Source: Desulfosoma caldarium
GTDB taxonomy: Bacteria; Desulfobacterota; Syntrophobacteria; Syntrophobacterales; DSM-9756
NCBI RefSeq assembly: GCF_003751385.1
Contig: NZ_RJVA01000011.1
Location: 254,412 to 318,411, forward strand
Direction: 5' to 3'
Length of the DNA: 64,000 nt
The notes under the pieces were generated by a model. That model was not told where the DNA came from, searched no databases, and saw only the letters and a program-made list of their open reading frames with translations. The translations under genes and the position numbers were made by a program. Within the stretch, counting starts at the first letter, position 1; each line of letters starts with the position of its first letter. Of this stretch, positions 24,276-32,889 are shown piece after piece.

Positions 24276-25442
24276 TTAAAGGGCGTTCTTGTAAATTTGA
24301 ATCACGTCTTCCAACGTGGGGCACCGAGGGTTGGTGAGGCCGCAGGCGTCTTTTTGAGCGTTTTGGGCCATTATGGGAATGTCTTTTTCCTGCACGCCCA
24401 GTTCCCGAAGTCCCCGAGGAATGCCCACATCCTGGGATAGGGTGACGATCGCTTCAAGAGCTTTCTCTGCAGCGCAGCGCGTGGAAAGCCCGGCGATGTT
24501 TTCTCCCATGGCGGCAGCGATATCCGCGAACCGTTCCATTTTGGCAATCATGTTGAAACGTTCCACATGGGGAAGCAAAATGGCGTTGCATACGCCGTGA
24601 GGCAGGTCATAAAAGCCGCCCAACTGATGAGCCATGGCGTGCACGTGGCCGAGGCTTGCGTTGTTAAAGGCCATGCCCGCGAGATATTCGGCATAGGCCA
24701 TCTTGTCCCGTGCTTCCACATCGTTGCCGTTGGCAACCGCTGCACGCAGGTTTTCGGCAATGAGTTCAATAGCCTTTAGAGCGCAGGCATCTGTCACCGG
24801 CGTGGCAATGGTGGAAACATAGGCTTCCACCGCGTGAGTGAGCGCGTCCATTCCGGTGGCCGCGGTGAGGGCCGGCGGCATGCCCATCATGAGCAATGGG
24901 TCGTTGATGGCCACATTCGGTGTGACCCTCCAGTCCACGATGGCCATCTTCACCTTGGTGTCCGTGTTGGTGATGATGCAAAAGCGGGTCATTTCGCTGG
25001 CCGTTCCCGCGGTGGTGTTGACGGCGATGAAGGGGGGCATGGCCTTGGAAGACTTATCAATGCCTTCGTAGTCCCGAATGTGTCCGCCATTGGTGGCCAC
25101 AAGGCCGATGCCCTTGGCGCAGTCGTGCGAGCTGCCGCCGCCGAGTGAGATAATGGAATCGCAGCCGTTTTGTTGGAAAACCTTCAGACCGTCATGGACA
25201 TTCACGTCCGTGGGGTTGGGAACCGTTTCGTCAAAGACCACCACCTCCAGTCCCGCATCCTCTTTGAGAATTTTGATGATCTGGTCGGCGACTCCAGCAT
25301 GGACGATTCCTTTGTCCGTGCATAGAAACGGTTTCTTGCCGCCGAGGACTTTGATCTGCTTGCCGATCTCTTTGTGGGCTCCAATGCCCATCAAGGTCAC
25401 CGTGGGAATGAAAAAGCCGTACACCTGTTCTCGAACCGCCAT
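24276..25442 (-). CDS. Iron-containing alcohol dehydrogenase
   Basis: 388 residues, the usual length of group III (Fe-type) NAD-dependent alcohol dehydrogenases. Dinucleotide site SLGGGSSHDCAKGI (about 99-112). Metal ligands D199, H203 (GMDALTHAVEAY), H268 and H282 (HVHAMAHQLGG, DLPHGVCNAILLP) with the 14-residue spacing known from FucO. Start ATG 25442 with RBS AAGGAGG; the frame continues to 25535 without one. It oxidises an alcohol to the aldehyde that AOR could take on. Gene lies 309 bp downstream of the NtrC-type regulator gene on the same strand. Confidence 0.94.
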   Translation of the reverse strand: MAVREQVYGFFIPTVTLMGIGAHKEIGKQIKVLGGKKPFLCTDKGIVHAGVADQIIKILKEDAGLEVVVFDETVPNPTDVNVHDGLKVFQQNGCDSIISLGGGSSHDCAKGIGLVATNGGHIRDYEGIDKSSKAMPPFIAVNTTAGTASEMTRFCIITNTDTKVKMAIVDWRVTPNVAINDPLLMMGMPPALTAATGMDALTHAVEAYVSTIATPVTDACALKAIELIAENLRAAVANGNDVEARDKMAYAEYLAGMAFNNASLGHVHAMAHQLGGFYDLPHGVCNAILLPHVERFNMIAKMERFADIAAAMGENIAGLSTRCAAEKALEAIVTLSQDVGIPRGLRELGVQEKDIPIMAQNAQKDACGLTNPRCPTLEDVIQIYKNAL

Positions 25443-25751
25443 GACATGCCTCCTTGTGTGTTGTGAAGAAGTTTTCAAACCGCACCCCATTTTGAAAGGA
25501 CGCGTCATGACAGGTTCTATCAAGAAGAATACCAAGATAAAAAAGCATTGAAATGCAAATACTTAAAATGCCTAGGTCAAGACATGGGTCCCCTTCTTGG
25601 GGCTTTTTGGCCGCATCGGTTTCGCAGCTTGACGCGCCAAAAGAGCAGGATCCGCGCATGCCGGCGAATCCACGAAGAATCTTGCTGTGCGAGGCGTTTT
25701 GTCTCCTGGTGGTGCCGTGCTGTGTCAAAAGGATACGCAAGGGGGGCGGGT
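25443..25751. other. Regulatory gap between the Fe-ADH and NtrC-type regulator genes
   Basis: No gene. It holds the candidate -24/-12 promoter and palindrome listed below. On the plus strand CCCC-TTCTT-GGGGCTTTTT (25590-25607) looks like a weak terminator that would stop only antisense transcripts. Confidence 0.5.
25518..25556 (-). promoter_or_regulatory. Candidate sigma-54 promoter with palindromic site for the Fe-ADH
   Basis: Minus strand TTGGTATTCTTCTTGATA has GG (25533-25532), ten bases, then GA (25521-25520); the -12 element is TTGA instead of TTGC. Immediately upstream lies the perfect inverted repeat GCATT-TC-AATGC (25556-25545), which may bind an activator. A sigma-54 regulator gene is adjacent. 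Start codon is about 75 bp downstream. Confidence 0.35.
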
Positions 25752-27095
25752 CTAGTATTCCAGACCGTAGGCCTTGATTTTGCGGTAAAGGGTTTTTCGG
25801 CTAATGCCCAAAGCCTTGGCCGTTTCAGTGCGGTTGCCCGCAAACAGGTCCAAGGCTTTAAGGATGTGCAGGCGTTCGACTTCGTGCAACGGAAGACATG
25901 CGGGGGCTGTGGCGTTGGAAAGGCGAAGGTTTCCCGTCAATTCCCGTGGAAGGTTTTGGGGCAAAATCAGCTGGTTTTCCGAAAGAATAAGGCAGCGTTC
26001 CAAAACGTTGCGCAGTTCCCGTACGTTCCCTGGCCAGTCATAGGCTGTAAGGTGCATCAAGGTTTCGTCTGCGAGGCGGAAAGGCCGATCCGGAGGGCTT
26101 AACCCTCCCAGGAAGTGCTCCACCAAAAGGGGGATGTCTTCTCGCCTTTCCCGCAGTGGTGGAAGGTGAATACGAAACACATTGAGTCGATGATAGAGTG
26201 CCTCGTGGAATCGACCTGCTTGCACTTCGGCTTCAAGGTCCCTGTGCGTGGCAAACACAAAGCGGACGTCTACGCGTCGTTCTTGCTGTTCACCGACGCG
26301 GCGGAACTTTTTCGTTTCCAACAGCCGTAACATGCTGCCTTGCAGCTCCAGGGGCATGTCCCCAATTTCATCCAGAAACAGGGTGCCGCCTTCGGCCAGA
26401 TTCACCAGGCCTTCCCGTGTTTCTGTTGCCCCGGTAAAGGCTCCTTTGACAAACCCGAAAAGCTCACTTCGGAGAAGATCCTTTTGCAAAGAAGCGCAGT
26501 TTTTGACCACAAAGGGGCCCTCACGGCGTCTGCTCATGGCATGGATGTTTCGCGCCACCACGTCCTTTCCCGTGCCGGATTCGCCTGTGATGAGCACGGA
26601 GGTGTCGTGGGGGGCCACTTTGGCGATGAGTTCCATGATGTGTCGCATGGCTTGGGATCGACCGACGAGCCGAGGGGCGTCTGTGTCCACATGTCCCTGA
26701 AGCAGTCGCCGATTGTGCCTCTTGAGACACACTCGCTCGTAGGCTCTGTCTAAGATGACCTCCAGCCTTTCCATGGTAAACGGCTTGGTGATGTAATCGT
26801 AGGCGCCAAGCTTTACGGCCTTAAGGGCACTTTCCACCGTACCGTAGCCCGTGATCATAATCACTTCCGCATCCGGAAGCTTTTCTCGAAACATCGGCAA
26901 CAACTCCAGCCCGTCCCCGTCTGGAAGGCGGATGTCGGTGACGATGACGTCAAATGTTTCTCGGTCAATGAGAACCCTGGCGGCCGCGGCGCTTTCCACT
27001 GTGACCACGTGCCTGTGGGGTACGGCCAGTTCCTTTTCGACTAGCTTGCGAATGGACGCTTCGTCGTCAATGACCAGAACGCGCATTGGAATCAT
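25752..27095 (-). CDS. NtrC-family sigma-54-dependent response regulator
   Basis: 447 residues. Receiver domain 4-120 with phospho-acceptor D54 (IVTDIRLPDGDG), acidic pair D10-D11 and K104 (ITKPF). AAA+ domain about 143-380 with Walker A GESGTGKD (171-178), GAFTGA (218-223) and Walker B TLFLDEIGDM. C-terminal Fis-type HTH (NRTETAKALGISRKTLYRKIKAYGL). All catalytic parts are intact, so it should activate -24/-12 promoters on phosphorylation by the kinase encoded directly upstream; ATGA overlap couples the two. Likely targets are the Fe-ADH gene downstream and possibly its own operon. Confidence 0.94.
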   Translation of the reverse strand: MIPMRVLVIDDEASIRKLVEKELAVPHRHVVTVESAAAARVLIDRETFDVIVTDIRLPDGDGLELLPMFREKLPDAEVIMITGYGTVESALKAVKLGAYDYITKPFTMERLEVILDRAYERVCLKRHNRRLLQGHVDTDAPRLVGRSQAMRHIMELIAKVAPHDTSVLITGESGTGKDVVARNIHAMSRRREGPFVVKNCASLQKDLLRSELFGFVKGAFTGATETREGLVNLAEGGTLFLDEIGDMPLELQGSMLRLLETKKFRRVGEQQERRVDVRFVFATHRDLEAEVQAGRFHEALYHRLNVFRIHLPPLRERREDIPLLVEHFLGGLSPPDRPFRLADETLMHLTAYDWPGNVRELRNVLERCLILSENQLILPQNLPRELTGNLRLSNATAPACLPLHEVERLHILKALDLFAGNRTETAKALGISRKTLYRKIKAYGLEY

Positions 27096-28285
27096 GGCAT
27101 CTTCCTGAAAACGACGCGGAATACCGATCCTTCTCCCAGTCGGCTTTCCACTTCTATGGACGCGTCATGGGCTTGCGCTATGGCATAGCACATGGAAAGC
27201 CCCATGCCCGTGCCCTGTCCTATAGGTTTGGTGGTGAAGAAAGGATCAAAAATCTTTGCCATGTTTTCCTGGGCGATGCCACAGCCGTTATCCCTGACTT
27301 CCAAAAAGACCCATTGGTCGTGGCGCACACCGGTGTGCACCTCGATGGTTCCCCCTTTTTCGGCTAAGGCGTCCAGGGCGTTGAGGAGCAAATTCAGGAG
27401 CAGCTGTTTGATTTCTGAAGGGGTGGCCCGAATGAGCGGGAGAGGCTCGAAGGGCTTCTGCTGCAGCACGATATGGGGATGTTCTTTGATCTTGTGCTGC
27501 ACCAGCCGCACCGTTTCACGCACGCAATCGTTCAAGTTCACCGCGACCATGGTGCCCGAATGGGATCGACTGAAATGCAAAAGCCCCTGGACGATGTCTT
27601 GGCATCGGGCGCACTCGTTGAGAATGATTTCTACGGATTCGCTCAAATCCGACTCGAAATCCTTGGGCAGTCGGTCTCTTACGTCCGGTAGACGCTTTTT
27701 GATGGCCCGAGCAAAACCCAAGATGGCCGTCAAAGGATTGTTGATCTCGTGGGCAACTCCTGCTGCCAACAGCCCTACGGTGGACATCTTTTCCGCCTGC
27801 TGAAGCTTTGCCTGGTAGGCGCGTTCCAACGTGACATCCCGTTTTAGTAAAAGGATGTGGCAGGGACGCCCTTGGGAATTCCTCAAGGGAGAGGCCGTGA
27901 TTTCAAAATGGCGCGTCGCCTCTCCCACGGTGTAGATATGTTCTTGCCGGCACACTCGGTTGGTGCGAAAGGCAATGTCAGCCGGGCATGGACGGCACGG
28001 TTTGTGGGCTTGGCGAAAGACATGATAGCACAGCCGTCCCACGGGAGAGCTTCCCCCGTAAACGTCATGGTAGACGCGGTTGACGGACGTGATGCGTCCT
28101 TCCGGGCTGACTACTGCCATGATGTCCGTAATGCCGTCGAGAATAGCCTGAATCTGCTGGCGCCGCCGCTCCAGTTCCAGCGTGGAGGCGTGGAGTTGGG
28201 CGATCTTTTCCTGAGCTTCTCGAAAAAAGCCCAGTTTAGAGTATTCAATTCCGATGAGGTCTTCCAGACTGGGAAGGGGTTTCAT
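27092..28285 (-). CDS. PAS-domain sensor histidine kinase (soluble)
   Basis: 397 residues without membrane segments, so a cytoplasmic sensor. A helical N-terminus (1-45) leads to one PAS domain (about 46-155) carrying four cysteines (C86, C97, C100, C112) in CYHVF...KPCRPCPAD...VCRQE. Then the dimerisation helix with H179 (GVAHEINNPLTAILG), and HATPase with N-box (LLLNALDAL), G1 (DNGCGIAQE), F (IFDPFFTTK) and G2 (GTGMGLSM). Start ATG 28285 overlaps the upstream ADH stop as TGATG. It should phosphorylate the NtrC-type regulator. The cysteine PAS suggests redox, metal or thiol sensing. Confidence 0.93.
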   Translation of the reverse strand: MKPLPSLEDLIGIEYSKLGFFREAQEKIAQLHASTLELERRRQQIQAILDGITDIMAVVSPEGRITSVNRVYHDVYGGSSPVGRLCYHVFRQAHKPCRPCPADIAFRTNRVCRQEHIYTVGEATRHFEITASPLRNSQGRPCHILLLKRDVTLERAYQAKLQQAEKMSTVGLLAAGVAHEINNPLTAILGFARAIKKRLPDVRDRLPKDFESDLSESVEIILNECARCQDIVQGLLHFSRSHSGTMVAVNLNDCVRETVRLVQHKIKEHPHIVLQQKPFEPLPLIRATPSEIKQLLLNLLLNALDALAEKGGTIEVHTGVRHDQWVFLEVRDNGCGIAQENMAKIFDPFFTTKPIGQGTGMGLSMCYAIAQAHDASIEVESRLGEGSVFRVVFRKMP

Positions 28286-29427
28286 CACCACGCCTCCTCG
28301 CAGATGGCCAGAAGATCTTCCCATGTTGCAGGTCGTGGATTGGTCAGAAGGCATGCGTCATGGGAAGCCATACGGCATACGGTGGGCAGATGACTCGAAT
28401 CGGGCACAAGGTCTCGCAGTCGATGCTTCATGCCAAGGGAACTGAAAAGGTTTTCCAGCCATTCGATGCCGGCCAGGGCTGCCTTGCGGTCATTTCTCCA
28501 GGTTTTTCCCGTGAGAATTTTTCCGATTTGGGCCATTTTGGTCAGGGCCCTTTCTGCGTTGAACCGCATGACGGCTGGCAGCAACACCGAATGCACTTCT
28601 CCGTGGAGCACATCAAACATGCCGCCCAGGGAATGGGCAAGGGCGTGATCCGCCCCCAGACTGGCATTGCTGAAAGCCATGCCCGCCGCCGTGCTGGCGA
28701 TGCTCAGCGACTCGAGCACGGGCAGGGAAGGCTCTTGAGCCGCTCGAGGTAGCGACTTGGCAATGATCTCCACGGCCTTCAGGGACTGCACTTCCGTGAA
28801 TGGCGAAGCGATGATGGACACGTACGACTCCACGGCGTGAGCGAGGGCGTCGACGGCGGCAGCCAACACCAAATGATGAGGTTTTGTGGTCAGCAGGACC
28901 GGATCGATGATGGAGATGTTCGGCACGAGAGTTCGGCTGACAATGGTCATTTTTAGGCGTCGGCGCGTATCGGTAATGATGGCGAATTGGGAAATGTCCG
29001 ACCCACTGCCTGCCGTTGAGGGCAGAAAGACCATGGGCGGCAAAGGTCGATGAATTCGATTGGCTCCTTCGTAATCATGGATTCGACCACCGTTGCCGGC
29101 CACAATGGCGATGCCTTTGGCTGCATCCATAGGGCTGCCGCCCCCTAGGGCGATGATCACGTCGGCTTTATGTTCGGCGTAAAACAGCGCGCCATGAGCC
29201 ACTTGCGTGTCCCGAGGATTGGAGACGACGTCTTCGTAATAGCACCATTGAAGGCCTTCCGATGTGAGAACGTCGAAAAGGCGTGAAACCCACCCAGCCT
29301 CCCGCAACCCCGGATCACTCACGACCATGGGCTTTTCCCCACCGAGCCTTTTGGCGCAGAGGGCGGCGTATTTGAGGGCACCGCGACCGAAGATGATCTC
29401 AGGAATGGAAAATTTCGTGATTTGCAT
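28285..29427 (-). CDS. Iron-containing alcohol dehydrogenase, second copy
   Basis: 380 residues. ALGGGSPMDAAKGIAI (NAD site, about 94-109), metal ligands D193, H197 (VDALAHAVESY), H261 and H275 (DHALAHSLGG, LHGEVHSVLLP), again 14 apart. Diverged from the copy at 24276: PHGV is LHGEV here and the front half differs widely, so substrate use may differ. It overlaps the preceding glycosyltransferase gene by 29 bp and the kinase gene by one base, so it is part of a coupled array. Its place directly ahead of the two-component system suggests that its product or substrate may be what the sensor reports. Confidence 0.92.
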   Translation of the reverse strand: MQITKFSIPEIIFGRGALKYAALCAKRLGGEKPMVVSDPGLREAGWVSRLFDVLTSEGLQWCYYEDVVSNPRDTQVAHGALFYAEHKADVIIALGGGSPMDAAKGIAIVAGNGGRIHDYEGANRIHRPLPPMVFLPSTAGSGSDISQFAIITDTRRRLKMTIVSRTLVPNISIIDPVLLTTKPHHLVLAAAVDALAHAVESYVSIIASPFTEVQSLKAVEIIAKSLPRAAQEPSLPVLESLSIASTAAGMAFSNASLGADHALAHSLGGMFDVLHGEVHSVLLPAVMRFNAERALTKMAQIGKILTGKTWRNDRKAALAGIEWLENLFSSLGMKHRLRDLVPDSSHLPTVCRMASHDACLLTNPRPATWEDLLAICEEAW

Positions 29428-30772
29428 GGGCTTGCCTCAAGGCATGCGTCCCACCCAACGGGCCGTGAGATAGGCCGTAGTATCGCCGATACAGCACCGC
29501 ATTGGAAACCCCCAGAAAATGACCGAAGAGGGTGATGTGATTGCGAAGGGATGTTTTAAAAATGCCCTGGGAAAGATAACGCCGTGGAGAGGTGAGAAGC
29601 ACATCAGGGGCCACCCACAGCCGTCCCAGCCGGCGGCATGCGCGCACAAAATCCACATCTTCCATAATGTACGGTGCCCTAAAGCCGCCGACCGCATCGA
29701 AGGTCTCACGGCGGCAGAAGAAGCCTTGATCGCCGTAGGGTAACCGAAAAAGTGAGGTTCTCCAATTGGCCCAGCGGGCCACGGCCCGCAATGCGCGATT
29801 GGTCGGTGAAAATCCAAGTCGAAACACCCCCAAGGCCGCTCCAGGATCTCGGCAGATCTGACGCACGTGATAGGCCGCGCAAAAACCTGGTGAGCAGTCA
29901 TGGTGTAGGAACCACAAAACTTCCCCGGGGCACGCTCGAGCGCCGGCATTGAGTTGCAGCCCCCGTCCTAGAGGGCTTTGCACCCGAATGACGTCGCCTG
30001 TGCGGATGGGTTCTTGGGAAGCCAAAGCGGTCGTGCCCTGAACAATGCACACCGTATCTCCGGGCCACAAGATCCTGCGAAGATCTTCAAGCCATGGTGT
30101 GAGACTCTGTAAACCACCTATGGTTGGCACCACCACGGCCAGGGAATTTCGGAAAGCCCAGTGACGCTCCAGGAGCCTTAGATCTTCAGGTCGATCGATA
30201 TCGGTTCGCAAGGGCAAAACCGCCAAGGAAAGGCCAAGACGGGAGAGAGTATGCTGCGTTCTTTGAAAGACGTCGGCCGATCCCCATGTGGAAAAAGAAA
30301 AAATTTCCGGGCATGGACGACGCAAACCGATGGCGTAAAAACCGCCGTCCCGGGCAGGACCCAACACAGCTTCGTGGGATTGAAGAAGACGAAAGGCTGC
30401 GGAAAGATCCTGCGCACACATGTCGCACACATCTGAGCCCATGAGGACGACGCGGGAAAAGCCGCGGGCGAAAAGCCGTTCAAAGGCCTCGGCCATGCGC
30501 TTTCCCAGGTGTCCTTCTCCTTGAGGGACCACAGGCCAGGGCACGGCAAAACGGCGCCGAAAATCATGAACGCGATCCGCCGTCGCCAGACTCACCTCAA
30601 TGGTCGTCTGGGGACAAAGTCTCTGAAAGTCGTCCAAGACCCCAAAGGCGTAGCGAAGGAGTTGCTCGTAAATTTCGGAGGCCTTTGCAGCTCCTACACC
30701 GCGGGCCAGTCTCGACTTGACCGCTCCCGGTTCAGGATAACGCGCGAACACGATAACGGCTTGCCGGGGCAT
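29399..30772 (-). CDS. Fused rSAM/selenodomain-associated transferases 1 and 2 (TIGR04282-TIGR04283)
   Basis: 457 residues made of two nucleotide-sugar-transferase-like domains. Residues 1-205 match transferase 1 (DUF2064): VIVFARYPEPGAVKSRLARGVG, VLMGSDVCDM, GPARDGGFYAIGL, TDIDRPEDL. Residues 212-457 match transferase 2, a GT2 fold: AVVVPTIGG, GRGLQLNAGA, VLWFLHHDC, RLPYGDQGFFCRRETFDAVGGF, IMEDVDFVRACRRLG. These are usually two adjacent genes; here they are one. Start 30772 forms TGATG with the upstream stop; the frame extends to 31066 but overlaps that gene. Donor and acceptor sugars are unknown. Confidence 0.88.
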   Translation of the reverse strand: MPRQAVIVFARYPEPGAVKSRLARGVGAAKASEIYEQLLRYAFGVLDDFQRLCPQTTIEVSLATADRVHDFRRRFAVPWPVVPQGEGHLGKRMAEAFERLFARGFSRVVLMGSDVCDMCAQDLSAAFRLLQSHEAVLGPARDGGFYAIGLRRPCPEIFSFSTWGSADVFQRTQHTLSRLGLSLAVLPLRTDIDRPEDLRLLERHWAFRNSLAVVVPTIGGLQSLTPWLEDLRRILWPGDTVCIVQGTTALASQEPIRTGDVIRVQSPLGRGLQLNAGARACPGEVLWFLHHDCSPGFCAAYHVRQICRDPGAALGVFRLGFSPTNRALRAVARWANWRTSLFRLPYGDQGFFCRRETFDAVGGFRAPYIMEDVDFVRACRRLGRLWVAPDVLLTSPRRYLSQGIFKTSLRNHITLFGHFLGVSNAVLYRRYYGLSHGPLGGTHALRQAHANHEIFHS

Positions 30773-32736
30773 CAGTACGCCAAACTGCTGAGAGAACGCA
30801 TGATCAAGGTAAAGCCCATGGCCAGCATGCCCATGAGGCCCATGCCGCACGAAAAACCGGCCAAAAGGACGGGGGCGTATTGGCGCCAGGCCAGCCCGTA
30901 TTTTTTGGAAAAGTAGTACCGCCCCAGAAAGGCGCCGATGATTTCCAAGAAAATGCCGTGGGGTGTCGACTGCCCCAGACCTCGAACAATGCCGTAGATG
31001 AGTAAAATCGGCCAGTGCAAAACGCTCAGAATCCAATAGACCACGGCGCCAAGCCCTAAGCCCCACAGCACATAGTGGCCCTTGAGCGCTTCAAAGAAGG
31101 GCGAATAGCCCTCCAGCGTCGCGCTTTGCAGTAGCAGGGTGTTGAGGGCCTGCAGGTGCCAGAGTTCCTGGGCATAGGGGTATTGGCTTGATGGAATGGG
31201 CGCCAAGCGCCAGATGTATTGAGAAAACAGCAGACTGGCGATCATGACCACGGGAAAGACCAGAATTTCCGCCTTGATGATGCTTCGAAAACTGGTTCCC
31301 GTGAGCTCGATTTCGCGCCAGCGCACCGTGGCCTTGCCATAGTTGTGAAAGGGAATGGGCGCGTACCAGATGCCGATGCCGTGATAGCCGAAAAACTTGG
31401 ACGCCGCGATGAAACTGGCTTCCCGCACCATGGGTAGACTCACGAACTGGCCCGTGATGCCTTCCATGCGCGCCGACACATAGCTGATAAACGGCGTGTA
31501 GACGAACCCGTAAGCCACTAAAAAAATCCATGGAAAACCGGGAACCAAAAAAGAGCAAAGAATCACGTAGGTCAGAGTGCTGCCCACGTAAATGCCGATG
31601 GCAATCCAAATGCTGAAATCCCCTCGCCCAGGAGGGGGAGTAAAGAGCTTCTGTATGCGTTGCCGAAAGGGGGCTAGGGCGTCGGATCTAAGCCCTCGAA
31701 GCACTTGGACGATGCCGATCAAGGCGATGGCCAACCCGATGCCAATGCCAAAGCTCATGTAAAAGTCGAAGTTGTTGGCAAAAACCGTATCTACCGTTCC
31801 CATGCCCTTGTGCCATCGCTGTAAAATGCCGTGATGGTACAAAATGGGATTGGCCGCCAAAGTGATAAGAAATCCCACAGCGCCCCCCACCACCGCCCAA
31901 AAGGGCAACACCATGCCGATGAAAAGAAGTCCCAAGTCCAACTGAATGCCCGTGGCCACCGCCGGCAGAATGTCTTCGGTTACGGGTGTCAGTTCGATCC
32001 AAGGAATGGGAAGCAGCCTCACGGGTTCGTTGAGAATCACTCCGGAAGCCGCCGGCAGCAGCACGTAAATGGCACCGAAACACAAACCCACCATCCCCCC
32101 TATGGAAAACAGGCGCCATTTCCAGCCCGTTTCTGTCTTTTCCGTGGATTCGGCCAAGGCCATGTTGCCCAAGGCTCCTACGGGCGCCATGGGAAAGGGT
32201 AACTTTTCCACGTCGGAGGTCAGCCGATACAGAGCGTAACCCAATCCGAAATGATCCACGGCCTGAATGAGTTCAAAACCCACCATGAGGAGAATGGGAA
32301 TCAGCCAGTCTCGGTGGAAAAAAGTTCTTTCAATGAGCGATTCGGATCCGGGCTGCGGCGCGACCCATGAAGGAATGTGCTGAGTGAGGCCGAGAATGCG
32401 AGCGGCTTCCGATTGGACCAGGTACTGATTCCACAACAGTCCGGAAAAAGGCGAGGCCATGGCGGCTCCGGCCATGTAATAGAGCACAAAGATTTCTTGC
32501 TGGTTCAGACGCGTGTACGCCCTTTTGGCCACTTCGGCAAAAAGAATGATGGTCACCCAGCGTGCCGCCGGTCCGATGCCCGTGCCGATGACCAGGCCCA
32601 AATACATGGATCCCGGCATCATGAGAAATCCGATGAAAATGGCCCCGATCACCGATTTCCACCCGAAACCGTCTCGAAACTGTTCCGGTGGCGTGAGCAG
32701 ATCTCGGTATTCTTTGAGTTCTTTGTCCTCGATCAT
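30772..32736 (-). CDS. OPT-like polytopic membrane protein
   Basis: 654 residues with about 14-16 hydrophobic segments. Resembles the oligopeptide-transporter-like (OPT superfamily) proteins found as paired genes in some bacteria (DUF6784/DUF6785 group): VIGAIFIGFLMMPGSMYLGL near the start, VEKLPFPMAPVGALGNMAL, the YVSARMEGITGQFVSLPMVRE loop and ARRQYAPVLLAGFSCGMGL-like end. Start ATG 32736 rather than the frame's first start at 32853, which adds a basic stretch without RBS. It stops in a TGATG overlap with the glycosyltransferase. A transport role is likely; the substrate is unknown. Confidence 0.78.
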   Translation of the reverse strand: MIEDKELKEYRDLLTPPEQFRDGFGWKSVIGAIFIGFLMMPGSMYLGLVIGTGIGPAARWVTIILFAEVAKRAYTRLNQQEIFVLYYMAGAAMASPFSGLLWNQYLVQSEAARILGLTQHIPSWVAPQPGSESLIERTFFHRDWLIPILLMVGFELIQAVDHFGLGYALYRLTSDVEKLPFPMAPVGALGNMALAESTEKTETGWKWRLFSIGGMVGLCFGAIYVLLPAASGVILNEPVRLLPIPWIELTPVTEDILPAVATGIQLDLGLLFIGMVLPFWAVVGGAVGFLITLAANPILYHHGILQRWHKGMGTVDTVFANNFDFYMSFGIGIGLAIALIGIVQVLRGLRSDALAPFRQRIQKLFTPPPGRGDFSIWIAIGIYVGSTLTYVILCSFLVPGFPWIFLVAYGFVYTPFISYVSARMEGITGQFVSLPMVREASFIAASKFFGYHGIGIWYAPIPFHNYGKATVRWREIELTGTSFRSIIKAEILVFPVVMIASLLFSQYIWRLAPIPSSQYPYAQELWHLQALNTLLLQSATLEGYSPFFEALKGHYVLWGLGLGAVVYWILSVLHWPILLIYGIVRGLGQSTPHGIFLEIIGAFLGRYYFSKKYGLAWRQYAPVLLAGFSCGMGLMGMLAMGFTLIMRSLSSLAY

Positions 32737-32889
32737 GAAACGTCTCCCTGCGTCAGCCCCAGCCGTGGCCCATAGGCTTAGCAGCACGTCGGAAAATGTA
32801 GCCCGTGGGCGCGGCGCACGCCGCGGAACCTTCTCGCCCTTGCGGGCCTTCACGAGGTCAAAGCATCAAGCGCACGCTCAGACAAGCTC

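Noticed and set aside
25590-25607. Plus-strand hairpin with T-run as terminator
   Set aside because: No plus-strand gene precedes it; stem is only four pairs.
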